Shown in pieces: positions 9,201-17,951 of a stretch of DNA of 64,000 nt. Below the pieces are notes generated by a model, which saw only the letters and a list, made by a program, of their open reading frames with translations, searched no databases and had not been told where the DNA came from. The DNA is from G965233625 sp965233625 (GTDB lineage: Bacteria; Planctomycetota; Planctomycetia; Pirellulales; Pirellulaceae): NCBI GenBank assembly GCA_965233625.1, contig OZ247499.1, forward strand, positions 7,564,001-7,628,000. The letters are read 5' to 3'. The number at the start of each line of letters is the position of its first letter. Position 1 is the first letter of the stretch. The position numbers and the translations under genes were made by a program.

Positions 9201-9376
9201 TACCGTATTGTAGCGCGGTTGGCTTGTTATTTCCAGCAATTGCAATGCGGTTGAACCTGTAACCCCAGCACGTGAGGTGCATCACAGTGGTTAGTAGCCG
9301 ATACATTCCGGATACGTCAACGCCAACCAGACTTGCCAATAGGCGTGACATTCGCCCCGAATTGCCTGCCGAAACC

Positions 9377-9405
9377 ACTTCCCTCAGGCTGGGGATTTGT
9401 ATAAT
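9377..9405 (+). promoter_or_regulatory. Probable sigma70-type promoter of the A-type Fe-S carrier gene
   Basis: A perfect TATAAT lies at 9400-9405. The hexamer 17 bases upstream (9377-9382, ACTTCC) is a poor -35 match. The predicted transcript starts about 40-45 bases before the GTG at 9456. No operator is evident. Confidence 0.45.
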
Positions 9406-9455
9406 TTAGAAGTATAGCAACGCAATTCACCCCTTTACTTATAGAAGGAGTCATC

Positions 9456-9788
9456 GTGGCCATCACGCTTACCGAACGCGCAGCTCAGGAAGTACAGCGG
9501 ACCATGGACGAAAAGCCAATCGAAGAAGGCTCGTCCCTACGCGTAGCTGTCGCAGGCGGCGGCTGCAGCGGTCTTAGCTACTCTCTGAACTTCGACACCA
9601 GCTTTGACGAAAAAACAGACACCCGTTACGAGTACTTCGGCGTGCCTGTGGTTGTCGACAAGAAGAGCCTGCTGCTGCTGGACGGCACCACCATCGATTT
9701 CCTGGACGGAATCGATAAACGTGGCTTCAGCATCCAGAACCCCAACGCGGTCAAAACCTGCGGCTGCGGTTCTTCCTTCCAGGCGTAA
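9456..9788 (+). CDS. A-type iron-sulfur carrier protein (IscA/ErpA/HesB family)
   Basis: A 110-residue protein that binds Fe-S clusters or iron and delivers them to apo-proteins. The three ligand cysteines are present: C37 in GGGCSGLSY, and C102 and C104 in KTCGCGSSF near the C-terminus. It starts with GTG after a strong Shine-Dalgarno sequence (AGAAGGAG, 9443-9450). It stands alone, with its own promoter and terminator and no other isc or suf genes nearby. IscA, ErpA and SufA cannot be told apart by eye. Confidence 0.95.
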   Translation: MAITLTERAAQEVQRTMDEKPIEEGSSLRVAVAGGGCSGLSYSLNFDTSFDEKTDTRYEYFGVPVVVDKKSLLLLDGTTIDFLDGIDKRGFSIQNPNAVKTCGCGSSFQA

Positions 9789-9824
9789 TTTTCCTACGCT
9801 TTGAAGTCATCAGAAAACACGCAC

Positions 9825-9854
9825 ACGCCCGGTTTCCCGCCGGGCGTTGCTTTT
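9825..9854 (+). terminator. Rho-independent terminator after the Fe-S carrier gene
   Basis: An 8-bp GC-rich stem (9825-9832 with 9840-9847) with a 7-base loop, followed by a T-rich stretch (TGCTTTTG). It lies 37 bases after the stop codon. Confidence 0.75.
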
Positions 9855-10126
9855 GCGCTGAAACGGTTTGGCCCATGTGCAGACTGCCTGTTTTAACATC
9901 TGCCGGGCAGCAAGGTGGATTCTTAAATTAAGCAAATCCCGTTTAAGTCCTACAATCGCATTAGACGATAAGAATGCAGCGGTGAGACTACGCAAGCGTC
10001 AGGACGACGTGATGCGGCTTACCAGCTTTTCGTCCTCTCCCGGACATCACCGATTGCATTATTAGCCGACCGGCTTGCTTCAGCAGTTGACGGTTCGGCC
10101 GCCCGGCTAATCACGGAGGTAGTTCC
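9855..10126. other. Intergenic region, no gene seen
   Basis: About 270 bases between the terminator and the small lipoprotein gene. Short open frames here lack ribosome-binding sites and composition like coding sequence. The only clear signal is ACGGAGG shortly before 10127, the ribosome-binding site of the next gene. Confidence 0.5.
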
Positions 10127-10345
10127 ATGCGGCGCCTACTCGTTGCCCTGATACTCGCAACCGCCATCAGCACCAGTGTTGGGTGCTTTTTGCCCATCTA
10201 TTCCGCAGACCCGACCCGCCGCGCCCGGCAGTTGATCTTTACCTCGGAAGACCTGCGGAACTTCCTGAACGAATGGGAACGAATCTGGTTCCTGGATCAG
10301 CCCGACCATATGACGCCCTTCCGTACCCACGGCGGCGTGATTTAG
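10127..10345 (+). CDS. Small lipoprotein of planctomycete type
   Basis: A 72-residue protein with a lipoprotein signal peptide ending at Cys20 (TSVGC). The short mature part has an Arg-rich helix followed by LNEWERIWFLDQPDHMTP and a Gly-Gly-rich end. From memory this WERIWFLDQP..MTP..RTHGG pattern recurs in small planctomycete proteins; I know no function for it. The ATG follows a good Shine-Dalgarno sequence (CGGAGG). Confidence 0.75.
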   Translation: MRRLLVALILATAISTSVGCFLPIYSADPTRRARQLIFTSEDLRNFLNEWERIWFLDQPDHMTPFRTHGGVI

Positions 10346-10382
10346 CGGCGCGAGGTCGTGTCGTTGGTTAGTTACGCGACGA

Positions 10383-11222
10383 TTAAGCCGCATCCCCGTG
10401 GGGCGGCAATAGTCGTATGTCCATCATGCGCAATGGCCTTAGCGAGAGGTAGAGCACGCTCACTTCCAGGACAATTGCCGGGCTCCAGCTTGATACAACC
10501 ACGATCAGCGGCAGGCTCGCCAGCAAAAGCAGCCACCCGCACCCATTAACCTTCTTCGCCAACGGCAACCAGGCACAAGGCGTGGCGAGCGCGGCGCAGA
10601 CAGCAACCTCAATGACCCGGCTGCTAATCAGGCGCCATTCTATCGATCCAAAATCCCATGTGCCCGGTGGGTAAAACGTGCGCGCAACCATGGCGAATAT
10701 GGCAGCGAGCACCGTCCACAGCAGCAGGTCCCGGACTTTGAAACGCCAGACATCCGCGGTCGCTTCTTCAAGATCCTCGCTTTCCTGGGGCTGTTCAGGT
10801 TGAGCGGGGCCGGTCTCTCTTAGACTTCGTGCCACAAGTATGGCGCACGCGGTCACGGCGAATTGAATCAACACAATCGCCGCGCCTGCCAGCGTGGCTT
10901 CTTCCTGAAAAGGCGGCGGCTGTTCCCATCCCAGCAGCGCAGACTTGCTCAGTGTGATTGCTGCGCCGCCAAATAGCAGAACAGGCCATCGCACCCGCGC
11001 CGGTGCCCGTGACAGCATGCACCAGGCAGTCAGCGTGGCAGGGGCGGCCACCACGCCTGCGTAGGATGGCGACATCAGTAGCAGATGCTCGCGGAAAGAA
11101 GCCAGATTGGCGTAGGTCGTGATATCAATCACGACCCAGCTTGTTGTATAGACCGCAAATATCATGGCGCCGGGGCGCCAGTCTTGTGCGGCGGCTGCGG
11201 GCGGGGCTGAATCGTGGCTCAT
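10383..11222 (-). CDS. Polytopic membrane protein of unknown function
   Basis: A 279-residue protein with about six to eight hydrophobic segments, the first near residues 19-40 and the last pair near 230-265. A charged Glu-rich loop (around 140-160, QPEQPQESEDLEEA) separates two halves. I recognise no family. It starts 8 bases after the stop of the kinase-Hsp70 gene and is almost certainly cotranscribed with it, which makes it a candidate membrane partner or simply a passenger. Confidence 0.75.
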   Translation of the reverse strand: MSHDSAPPAAAAQDWRPGAMIFAVYTTSWVVIDITTYANLASFREHLLLMSPSYAGVVAAPATLTAWCMLSRAPARVRWPVLLFGGAAITLSKSALLGWEQPPPFQEEATLAGAAIVLIQFAVTACAILVARSLRETGPAQPEQPQESEDLEEATADVWRFKVRDLLLWTVLAAIFAMVARTFYPPGTWDFGSIEWRLISSRVIEVAVCAALATPCAWLPLAKKVNGCGWLLLLASLPLIVVVSSWSPAIVLEVSVLYLSLRPLRMMDIRLLPPHGDAA

Positions 11223-11229
11223 TGGCGCC

Positions 11230-14151
11230 TTACGATTCGAGAATCTTGCCGGCTTCGAGTCGCTGCCGCCATTTTTCGAGCATCTCTTCGGTCAGACCCG
11301 AAGAACGTTCGATAGTCATGCTCGTCTTCGATTCAACGCCCTCTAGCGATGCTTCTACTTCCAGGCGGCCATTGTCGGCGTAGCGGAACTGCACGTGAAC
11401 CGGCGTCTTCGCAGGTAGGCCGGGCGGCAGGTCTGAGACGATGCAGTTGCCAATCTCGGTGGCGTTGTTGCCGCTGGCGTCGCCGCCTTCAACAATCTTC
11501 ACCCGCACGGACTGCTGACCATCGCGGGCCGTTACAAAACGGCGTTTGCCGTGGCTGGGTAGCGACGTGTTGCGCGGGATCAAAACACTACGGCGCTTCA
11601 TGCCGGTACTGCGTTCGATGCCCAATACGCCCAGGTCGTGCGAATTGACGTTCTGCACGGAGATGCCTTCGCACAGTTTACCGCCTTGTTTGAGCAAGAG
11701 ACCGGCATAGATGGCGGCGCCGTGGGCGATGGCTTCGTCGGGCGATAGCGAGCGGTCAACCGGCTTGCCTGACTCTTCCTGCAGCATGGCCTGAATCATG
11801 GGCATGCGGCTACTGCCGCCCACCAGCAACAGCCGCGTCACGTCGGCAAAGCTGCGTTTGGCTTCCCGCAGGACGCGTTCGACGGTCAGCAATGTCCGGT
11901 CTAGTAGATCGCCGCAGCGTTGCTCAAAGGTGTCTCGCTGCAGCGTGTGCTTCAGCCGGCTGCCGTTGTAAGAGAAATCAATGTCCGCCTGATCGCGTAC
12001 CGAAAGCGTGTGTTTCGCATCGCGGGCGGCGTACATCAGCATCTGGAAGCCTTCTTCATTGCTGCGCGGATCATCGCCGAATTGTTCGACAAAGACCTCA
12101 GCAATGATGTCGCAGATACGCTTATCCCAGTCGATGCCGCCCAGTTGTACATCGCCCGCGGTGGCAATGGTGGTGAAAGAGCGGCCTTTCAACTCCATCA
12201 GCGTAACGTCGAACGTACCGCCGCCGAGGTCGTAGACCAGGATCGTTTCGTCTTCGTTGTTTTCTTCTTCAGTCGAGAAGAATCCCTTTTGCACGCCGTA
12301 GCAGATGGCTGCCGCGGTCGGCTCGTTAATGATGTCCATTACTTCAAGCCCGGCCAGGCGTCCCGCGTCCTGGGTCGCTTTGCGGCGTGGCTCGTTAAAG
12401 TACGCGGGCACCGTGACAACCGCTTTGGTGAATGGGCCTACTTTGCGTTCTGCATCTTCTTTCAGTTGACGGAGAATAATCGCCTGGATGACTTCCGGCG
12501 GCAGGCTTTCGCCGCCGATGGCTTTGTGAAACTCCCGCTCGCCCATGTCACGCTTGGCGAACTGGGCGGCGTGTTCAGGTTCGAACTCGGCGGCGCGGAC
12601 CGCTTCTTTGCCCACGATCGGCTGTCCGCCATCAAAGAAGACGACCGACGGCGTGACCGTATCGCCTGCTGCGGTCGGAATGGTCCACGGACGGCCTTTG
12701 CCGTCTAGATGCGCTACGACCGAGAACGTCGTTCCCAGGTCAATGCCGACGGCTGGCGCAACGTCCGGCGCTGGCGCCTCGTAGCTGGTCCGCGTGGCAG
12801 CCAGCTGCGGAGTGGAATCTTCATCCAGCACTTCGGGATGATCCAGGTCGAAGGCATCCTCGACCGGGTCGGCCATGTTTTCATACTGCGTCACGCTGCT
12901 GCTTTTGATCGTGTCGCCTGCCAGCGGCAGATCCGAACGCGACGCCAGATCCGACGGCGCCACCGGGCCGGCGTGTGGCACCGGGCGGGTGGCGGCGAGC
13001 TTCAGCTTCGAGTCGGTATCCACACCGCCCTGCATCCGCATCGCGCGGGCCTTGAGGATACTGTTGATCGAGGCAGCGTTATCCATCCGCCACGCCTGAT
13101 CCGCGGTGTCCAGTAACCAGTCTTCCAGATCGTCCGCCACCTCGGCTGCCGAGGCGTAACGATCTTCCGGCGCCTTCTGCATCATCTTGCCGATCATGTC
13201 GATCAGCCTTAGCGGCGTGTCTTCACGTAGCGAAGCAACCGGCGGCGGATCTTCTTCCAGATGCTTCTTCAGCCGTAAAGCCGGCGGTGTGTCCTGAAAA
13301 GGTGTCTTGCCGGTCAGGATGAAATAGAACGTGCAGCCCAGGCTGTAGATGTCTGCACGGGCGTCGATATCGTGGCTATTGCGCGCCTGTTCGGGTGAAA
13401 CGTAATCGACCGTTCCCAGCACGCCTTCGCTATGCAGCGCCGTCAATGAAGCTTCGTCGCCTTGCTCCTGGCTGAGCACCAGCCCCAGATCCAGCAGCTT
13501 TACAACGCCCTGCCTGCTGACAAGCAGGTTGCCGGGTTTCACATCCCGGTGCACCAGACCGGCCAGGTGCGCGTGGTGCAGACCTTCAGCGGCCTGCCGG
13601 ATATAGTCCGCCGCGTCGGTAAAGTTCAGCGGCCCTTGTTGCTGCACCATCTCTAGCAGGCTGCTGCCACGGATGTACTCCATGACGAAATAGTGCACCG
13701 CATCCTGCGGCGTATCGCCATGCGTGTCGTAGTCGTGGGCGTGGACAATGTTCGGATGATCCAGAGACGCCACCGCCTGCACTTCACGCTGAAACCGCTG
13801 CAGGTTCGCGCCTTCAACACTCTTAGCAGGCAGCGCTTTGATCGCGCACTTGTGCTCCATCCGTTCGTGGCGGGCCAGGAACACGCGATTCATGCCGCCC
13901 TTGCCCAGCAACCGTAGGATGCGGTAGTTGCCCAGGAAGTATCCTTTGTAGCGTCCGGCCAGAAGCTGCTCCGCCTGCCAGGCGGTGATTAGACGGCGGT
14001 CAACCATCTGCTGCGCGACAGGCGTCGCGTCATCGGCGGCAAGCAATGCCGGGTCGCACGCGGCTACGAATTTTGCGAGCTGTCCGCCGGAAATCAAACG
14101 GCTTTGCCTGGCCGTGTCGATCAGCTTCTGAACAGGTGCGGAATGGGGCAT
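11230..14151 (-). CDS. Ser/Thr protein kinase fused to an Hsp70 (DnaK-like) chaperone
   Basis: A 973-residue protein. Residues about 1-70 form a helical region seen before many planctomycete kinases. Residues 76-350 are a Hanks-type kinase: Gly loop 82-93 (LGKGGMNRVFLA), ATP Lys105, HRDVKPGN at 201-208, DLG at 221-223 in place of DFG, and SPE at 252-254. A low-complexity linker (about 375-465) leads to an Hsp70 ATPase starting at GIDLGTTFSVV (469-479), with NEPTAAA, DLGGGTFDV and VGGSSRMP further on, and then a substrate-binding beta domain. The helical lid of DnaK is largely missing, leaving only a short final helix. I chose the ATG at 14151; an in-frame ATG 90 bases upstream would add a hydrophobic leader that does not fit. 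No transmembrane helix is seen, so it should be cytoplasmic. Confidence 0.92.
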   Translation of the reverse strand: MPHSAPVQKLIDTARQSRLISGGQLAKFVAACDPALLAADDATPVAQQMVDRRLITAWQAEQLLAGRYKGYFLGNYRILRLLGKGGMNRVFLARHERMEHKCAIKALPAKSVEGANLQRFQREVQAVASLDHPNIVHAHDYDTHGDTPQDAVHYFVMEYIRGSSLLEMVQQQGPLNFTDAADYIRQAAEGLHHAHLAGLVHRDVKPGNLLVSRQGVVKLLDLGLVLSQEQGDEASLTALHSEGVLGTVDYVSPEQARNSHDIDARADIYSLGCTFYFILTGKTPFQDTPPALRLKKHLEEDPPPVASLREDTPLRLIDMIGKMMQKAPEDRYASAAEVADDLEDWLLDTADQAWRMDNAASINSILKARAMRMQGGVDTDSKLKLAATRPVPHAGPVAPSDLASRSDLPLAGDTIKSSSVTQYENMADPVEDAFDLDHPEVLDEDSTPQLAATRTSYEAPAPDVAPAVGIDLGTTFSVVAHLDGKGRPWTIPTAAGDTVTPSVVFFDGGQPIVGKEAVRAAEFEPEHAAQFAKRDMGEREFHKAIGGESLPPEVIQAIILRQLKEDAERKVGPFTKAVVTVPAYFNEPRRKATQDAGRLAGLEVMDIINEPTAAAICYGVQKGFFSTEEENNEDETILVYDLGGGTFDVTLMELKGRSFTTIATAGDVQLGGIDWDKRICDIIAEVFVEQFGDDPRSNEEGFQMLMYAARDAKHTLSVRDQADIDFSYNGSRLKHTLQRDTFEQRCGDLLDRTLLTVERVLREAKRSFADVTRLLLVGGSSRMPMIQAMLQEESGKPVDRSLSPDEAIAHGAAIYAGLLLKQGGKLCEGISVQNVNSHDLGVLGIERSTGMKRRSVLIPRNTSLPSHGKRRFVTARDGQQSVRVKIVEGGDASGNNATEIGNCIVSDLPPGLPAKTPVHVQFRYADNGRLEVEASLEGVESKTSMTIERSSGLTEEMLEKWRQRLEAGKILES

Positions 14152-14284
14152 GAATATCGGGCGCCGCGCTGATTTAAACGCTGCAAGGGCGTACGTGAAA
14201 TAGAAGCCCCACAGTATAAAGTCTGGTGCGCACCGGGCCAACTACTGCGAACTTCCATCCTCCCCACGCAACGATCGCGCATGC

Positions 14285-14319
14285 AAAACGCCGCGCATCT
14301 GGTAATGCAGCGGCGTTTT
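14285..14319 (-). terminator. Hairpin terminator after the secreted DUF6263-like gene
   Basis: A perfect 10-bp inverted repeat (14285-14294 with 14310-14319), with an inner GCAT/ATGC pairing. The T-tracts at both ends would let it work in either direction. It lies 26 bases downstream of the minus-strand gene ending at 14345. Confidence 0.75.
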
Positions 14320-14344
14320 TGTTGTTGTCTGGTTGTAGCAGACG

Positions 14345-15346
14345 CTACTCCCTTTCACCGGGCTTCTGTGCGGTGCGGATGCCAGCTTCTGGCTCTGGCG
14401 GTGCATCGGCGACAGTCGGTTTGGCGGCGACTTTTGCGGGTGTGTTTTCCTGCAAGGTCTCCGTGAACTTCGCCAGGTAACGCATCGAGCTGTTGGGGCC
14501 GTTGAAGCCGACAACGGTTTCGTCCCAGCTGATGGCCTTGCTGACGATGCGGCCTTTCTTCAGGTCGAACTTCACTTCACCGGTGGTCAACTGCTGAATG
14601 ATCTGCGATTTGATGCGGGCGTCGTTTACTGGCGAAAGGATTTCCGTGGTGACGCTGATGGTGGCGACATCGTCCACAACACTGCGCAGTTGATGCACGT
14701 GGCGGAGCTTAATGTTCTTGACCGTTTTGTCTTCTTTCCGCACGCGGACCTGTCCGTCCGAAGACCAGCGGTGACCGATTTTGATAGGGTGATCCGGCAC
14801 AGGCATCGTCACCTGACCAAGACCAAATTTGATTTCTTTCTGATCGCTTTCGCGGATTTCCACCTGACCGCTACGGGTGACGACAAAGGTCGAAAGCGGT
14901 TTGCCGATGGTGTCGGCAATGCGTTCGTAACCGGCGGGCGGCAGCTTCTTCTCGCGGCTGTTGTAGCGGATTTCGGGGCGGTCGCTGATTTTGTGCCACA
15001 TGTCAACATCTGTCACCATGTGGCTGAACTTGATCTTGCCCGTCTTGTCGACATCCAGCACGGTCCAGCGTTTGGTGGAAAGGCTGCGCGAGCGCGAAGT
15101 CTGCAGGTTGCCCAGGATCTTCGTTTCTGTCTGCGCCACATGGGTGACCTTCCAGGTCATTTTTTCACCTGGGTCCGCCAGATAACGCAGCGTGTATTCA
15201 GGCGACGTCTGGGCGGCCAGCTTCTGTTTGATTTTCGCCAGGGCGCGGGCGTTGGCGGCGGCCTTATCGCTGGCTTCGTCCGCCAGGAGCGGCACCGAGA
15301 TGACGAGGAGAAGGAACGTCAGCGGAAAGAGTTTGGCGGGCTTCAC
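14345..15346 (-). CDS. Secreted protein of unknown function (DUF6263-like)
   Basis: A 333-residue protein with a signal peptide (about 1-22, cut after LLADEAS or nearby). The mature part is rich in beta strands and Lys/Thr and repeatedly reads like the planctomycete secreted DUF6263-type proteins (for example MTWKVTHVAQTET and a central HRWSSDGQVRV). The C-terminal 40 residues are Ala/Pro/Glu-rich. The start is GTG after AAGGA. No catalytic motif is seen. It lies between NAD kinase and the kinase-Hsp70 gene, with a terminator behind it. Confidence 0.75.
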   Translation of the reverse strand: MKPAKLFPLTFLLLVISVPLLADEASDKAAANARALAKIKQKLAAQTSPEYTLRYLADPGEKMTWKVTHVAQTETKILGNLQTSRSRSLSTKRWTVLDVDKTGKIKFSHMVTDVDMWHKISDRPEIRYNSREKKLPPAGYERIADTIGKPLSTFVVTRSGQVEIRESDQKEIKFGLGQVTMPVPDHPIKIGHRWSSDGQVRVRKEDKTVKNIKLRHVHQLRSVVDDVATISVTTEILSPVNDARIKSQIIQQLTTGEVKFDLKKGRIVSKAISWDETVVGFNGPNSSMRYLAKFTETLQENTPAKVAAKPTVADAPPEPEAGIRTAQKPGERE

Positions 15347-15412
15347 TTGCGCATCCTTGCTTGCATGAAGTAATGGAATTAGCCGGTGCTGCCGGCAATG
15401 GGATAGGTTGTG

Positions 15413-16348
15413 CTACTGACCGGCGTCCGTTTCCTTCGCCTGCTGCTGCTTCCGCAGAGTGCGCTGGCGGAGGTCGCCGCCCCAGCCCAGCTTCTGACGA
15501 AGCGTCTGGTAGTAATGCAGTTCTGGCATCTCCAGCATCTTAAAGGTCGCCGCAGCGCGACGGATCACCACCCGGTCGTTGGGGGTCAACTGGCAAAGTG
15601 TGTTGCCATCGACCACAACCGACGTCTGGCGGTTGGTCGCATTGACCTTCATCTCGTAAACCCTGTCGGCTGAATCCACCACGGGCCGCACCGTCAATGT
15701 GTGCGGGCTGATGGCGGATATGACGAACGCTTGCAGGTTCTTGCTGACGATCGGGCCGCCCGCAGAAAGGTTGTGGGCAGTCGATCCGACGGGGGTGCTG
15801 ATAATCAGGCCGTCGCAACTATATGTAGTCGCCCATTCTGAGTCAACGTAGAGTTCTATATCCAAAATGGAGAACGGCGGCCCGGCCAGAATCGCTGCCT
15901 CATTCAGCCCCAGTTCGTCGTGAATTACCTCGTCGTCACGCATCACCGCACAGCGGAACATCAGATGATCCACCACCGAGCAGTCGCCGCGACAGATCGC
16001 TGGCAGCAGATTGACCAGTTCCCCTGGCTGCAAAGCCGCTAGAAAACCCAGTTTGCCGAGGTTCACGCCGATAGCGGGCAATTCAAGCGGTTGAATCTGC
16101 CGTGCGGCGCGAAGCATAGAGCCATCGCCGCCCAGCACCACCGCGAAGTCCGCTTCAATACCCGTCAGGTCCGCTTCAAACTGAAAATCGCTGAGCACCA
16201 CATCGGCGTGTTCTTCAATCTGCGGCTGCAGCCGCGCGGCTTCTTCCTTCACATTCTTGCGATCGCCAGATCCCAGCATCACAACGCGCAGGCGGCGCCC
16301 GCAATCGCTCCAGGCAGGTGGGTGGGACGAAGAAAGGGTCATCGGCAT
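15413..16348 (-). CDS. nadK: NAD kinase
   Basis: ATP-dependent phosphorylation of NAD to NADP in the cytoplasm. The 311-residue protein has the family signatures: GGDG at 73-76, NLGKLGFLA shortly after, and DGLIISTPVGSTAHNLSAGG in the C-terminal domain, which corresponds to the NAD-binding TPTGSTAY segment. An alternative ATG lies 6 bases downstream. The C-terminus ends in a basic, Gln-rich tail. Confidence 0.95.
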   Translation of the reverse strand: MPMTLSSSHPPAWSDCGRRLRVVMLGSGDRKNVKEEAARLQPQIEEHADVVLSDFQFEADLTGIEADFAVVLGGDGSMLRAARQIQPLELPAIGVNLGKLGFLAALQPGELVNLLPAICRGDCSVVDHLMFRCAVMRDDEVIHDELGLNEAAILAGPPFSILDIELYVDSEWATTYSCDGLIISTPVGSTAHNLSAGGPIVSKNLQAFVISAISPHTLTVRPVVDSADRVYEMKVNATNRQTSVVVDGNTLCQLTPNDRVVIRRAAATFKMLEMPELHYYQTLRQKLGWGGDLRQRTLRKQQQAKETDAGQ

Positions 16349-16426
16349 TCCTGGATAGTTGCTGGCCTCGTTTCAGCCATTTGCAACACCGCATGACTGA
16401 CTGCGTGAAATGATACCACGCAGCGC

Positions 16427-16463
16427 ACAAAAAAACCGCCGCACCAGAGGAAGTGCGGCGGTT
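16427..16463 (-). terminator. Rho-independent terminator after the polysaccharide export gene
   Basis: An 11-bp stem (16434-16444 with 16453-16463) with an 8-base loop. The A-run at 16428-16433 reads as a T-tract on the minus strand. It lies 36 bases after the stop of the export gene. Confidence 0.8.
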
Positions 16464-16498
16464 GTAAGAATCTGTTCTTCGATTGCCAGCGTTAAGCT

Positions 16499-17842
16499 TT
16501 ATAGCACCCCGGCGCCGGCGAAGTTGACGGACACACCCTGGAATGGAACCACACCATAGATACCGCGGGTGAATACCAGTTCGATCCACTCATCCAGTTC
16601 CTGGATAGGCAGCTTCGGCACAACGACAACGTCCGAGTCACGCAACCAGATTTCGTCCGAAGGCGCCGGACGGCGGCCGTACACGGCGCCGCGGATATCT
16701 AACTTGGTCGCCAGCAGACGCCAGTCTTCACCCCGGCGGAAGACAACGACCTGCCGCAGATTGGCGCCGATGGTCCAGCTGCCTGCACGTGCCAGAGCCA
16801 TCATCAGCGTGGTAGGGCCTTGCATTTCAAACTGACCGGGCTGAGCCACTTCGCCCAGCACAAACAGCAGCCGTGGCGCCCGCTGCACGAGGACCGGCGT
16901 GACTTCGATGCCATCGACAATCTGCGCGTACCGCTCGTCGATTTCCATTTTCAGTTCATCAAGCGTCAGCCCGACGGCAGGCACCGAGCCGATAGCCGGC
17001 AGTTGAACATTGCCCGCCGGCGTAACGGTGGCGTTGCGGCTTTGACCACCTTGGCCTGCACGGCTATCAACAGTCGCCCGCAGATCTTCCAGGCGGGTGT
17101 TCACCTGGATGGGCGTGACGGTGATCGAAGGCACCTTGTAGTATTTCTTATACTTTTCTTCCAGATCCGCGCGTAGTTGTTCCACGGTCCGGCGGGCTGC
17201 CTGCACCTGGCCCAACAGGCGTACCGTGATGCTGCCATCGGGCTGAATCACCAGCGTGCGGTCTAGCTTGTCGTCCGTCAGCGATTCAATCTGCACCTGA
17301 TCGCCGACGTTGAGTTCGTAGGGCGTAGAACTCTCGACGCGTGTCAGGCGGTAGATGAATTCCAGTTGATCGTCCACACGCAGCCGGTATTCCGGCGTGT
17401 GAGCCGAACGGTGCGGGCCGATGTATTCACCTTGAGCGAAAACCTGCCACGGAATTGGCGCCCGCGCGTCCCAGTGGGCTTCGCCGCAACCGGGCTGGCA
17501 GACGCCGGAAATAGAATCAACACCGTCAATCGGGTGCGGAGCAGCCGGGCCGAGCGCCTGGCACAATTGAATTTCCGGCGCCGCATTAGTCGCTAACGCG
17601 GCGTTGTTGATTTCGAGAACGCTGTCGCCGGCTGGCAGCACGGTGGGCGTAATACCTACCATGTTTCCCGGCGCGAGTGACGCGGTCTGTTCTTCGTAAC
17701 CTTTACCCAGCGGCCGGTTGGGAATCGGGCGGACACGCGATATCCACGCCATCAAGCCGGTGCCCGTTAACAGCAGCACGACGGCCGCCGTCATCAGTTT
17801 TCTGTCTCGTAGCTGGCTTAACGCCCTACCGGTAACACTCAT
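16499..17842 (-). CDS. Polysaccharide export outer-membrane protein (Wza-like, SLBB)
   Basis: A 447-residue protein with an N-terminal membrane segment (about 17-35). Near residues 150-240 it has the Poly_export domain (YRLRVDDQLEFIYRL, then LNVGDQVQIESL and QPDGSITVRLLGQV). A second region with SLBB-like repeats follows (PAGNVQLPAIGSVPAVG, and VLGEVAQPGQFEMQGP). Such proteins form the outer channel for capsule or exopolysaccharide export. No glycosyltransferase, Wzc or Wzx gene accompanies it, unlike classical loci. GGAG precedes the start. The upstream gene, on the same strand, encodes a repeat protein. Confidence 0.9.
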   Translation of the reverse strand: MSVTGRALSQLRDRKLMTAAVVLLLTGTGLMAWISRVRPIPNRPLGKGYEEQTASLAPGNMVGITPTVLPAGDSVLEINNAALATNAAPEIQLCQALGPAAPHPIDGVDSISGVCQPGCGEAHWDARAPIPWQVFAQGEYIGPHRSAHTPEYRLRVDDQLEFIYRLTRVESSTPYELNVGDQVQIESLTDDKLDRTLVIQPDGSITVRLLGQVQAARRTVEQLRADLEEKYKKYYKVPSITVTPIQVNTRLEDLRATVDSRAGQGGQSRNATVTPAGNVQLPAIGSVPAVGLTLDELKMEIDERYAQIVDGIEVTPVLVQRAPRLLFVLGEVAQPGQFEMQGPTTLMMALARAGSWTIGANLRQVVVFRRGEDWRLLATKLDIRGAVYGRRPAPSDEIWLRDSDVVVVPKLPIQELDEWIELVFTRGIYGVVPFQGVSVNFAGAGVL

Positions 17843-17951
17843 TTTGATTAGCTCCGTCTAGTGGTGTGTATTGTGGCGAAGGCTGCCAGGGGGCATCAGC
17901 ACATCGCGTGAATGGATCGTCCATGTATCAGATCGTCTGACCGCTATCGCG

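Noticed and set aside
11920..12708. Long plus-strand frame opposite the kinase-Hsp70 gene
   Set aside because: It mirrors codons of a well-supported gene; no start signal or domain.
14152..14241. Longer start for the kinase-Hsp70 protein
   Set aside because: The extra 30 residues form a hydrophobic stretch unlike the N-termini of this family.
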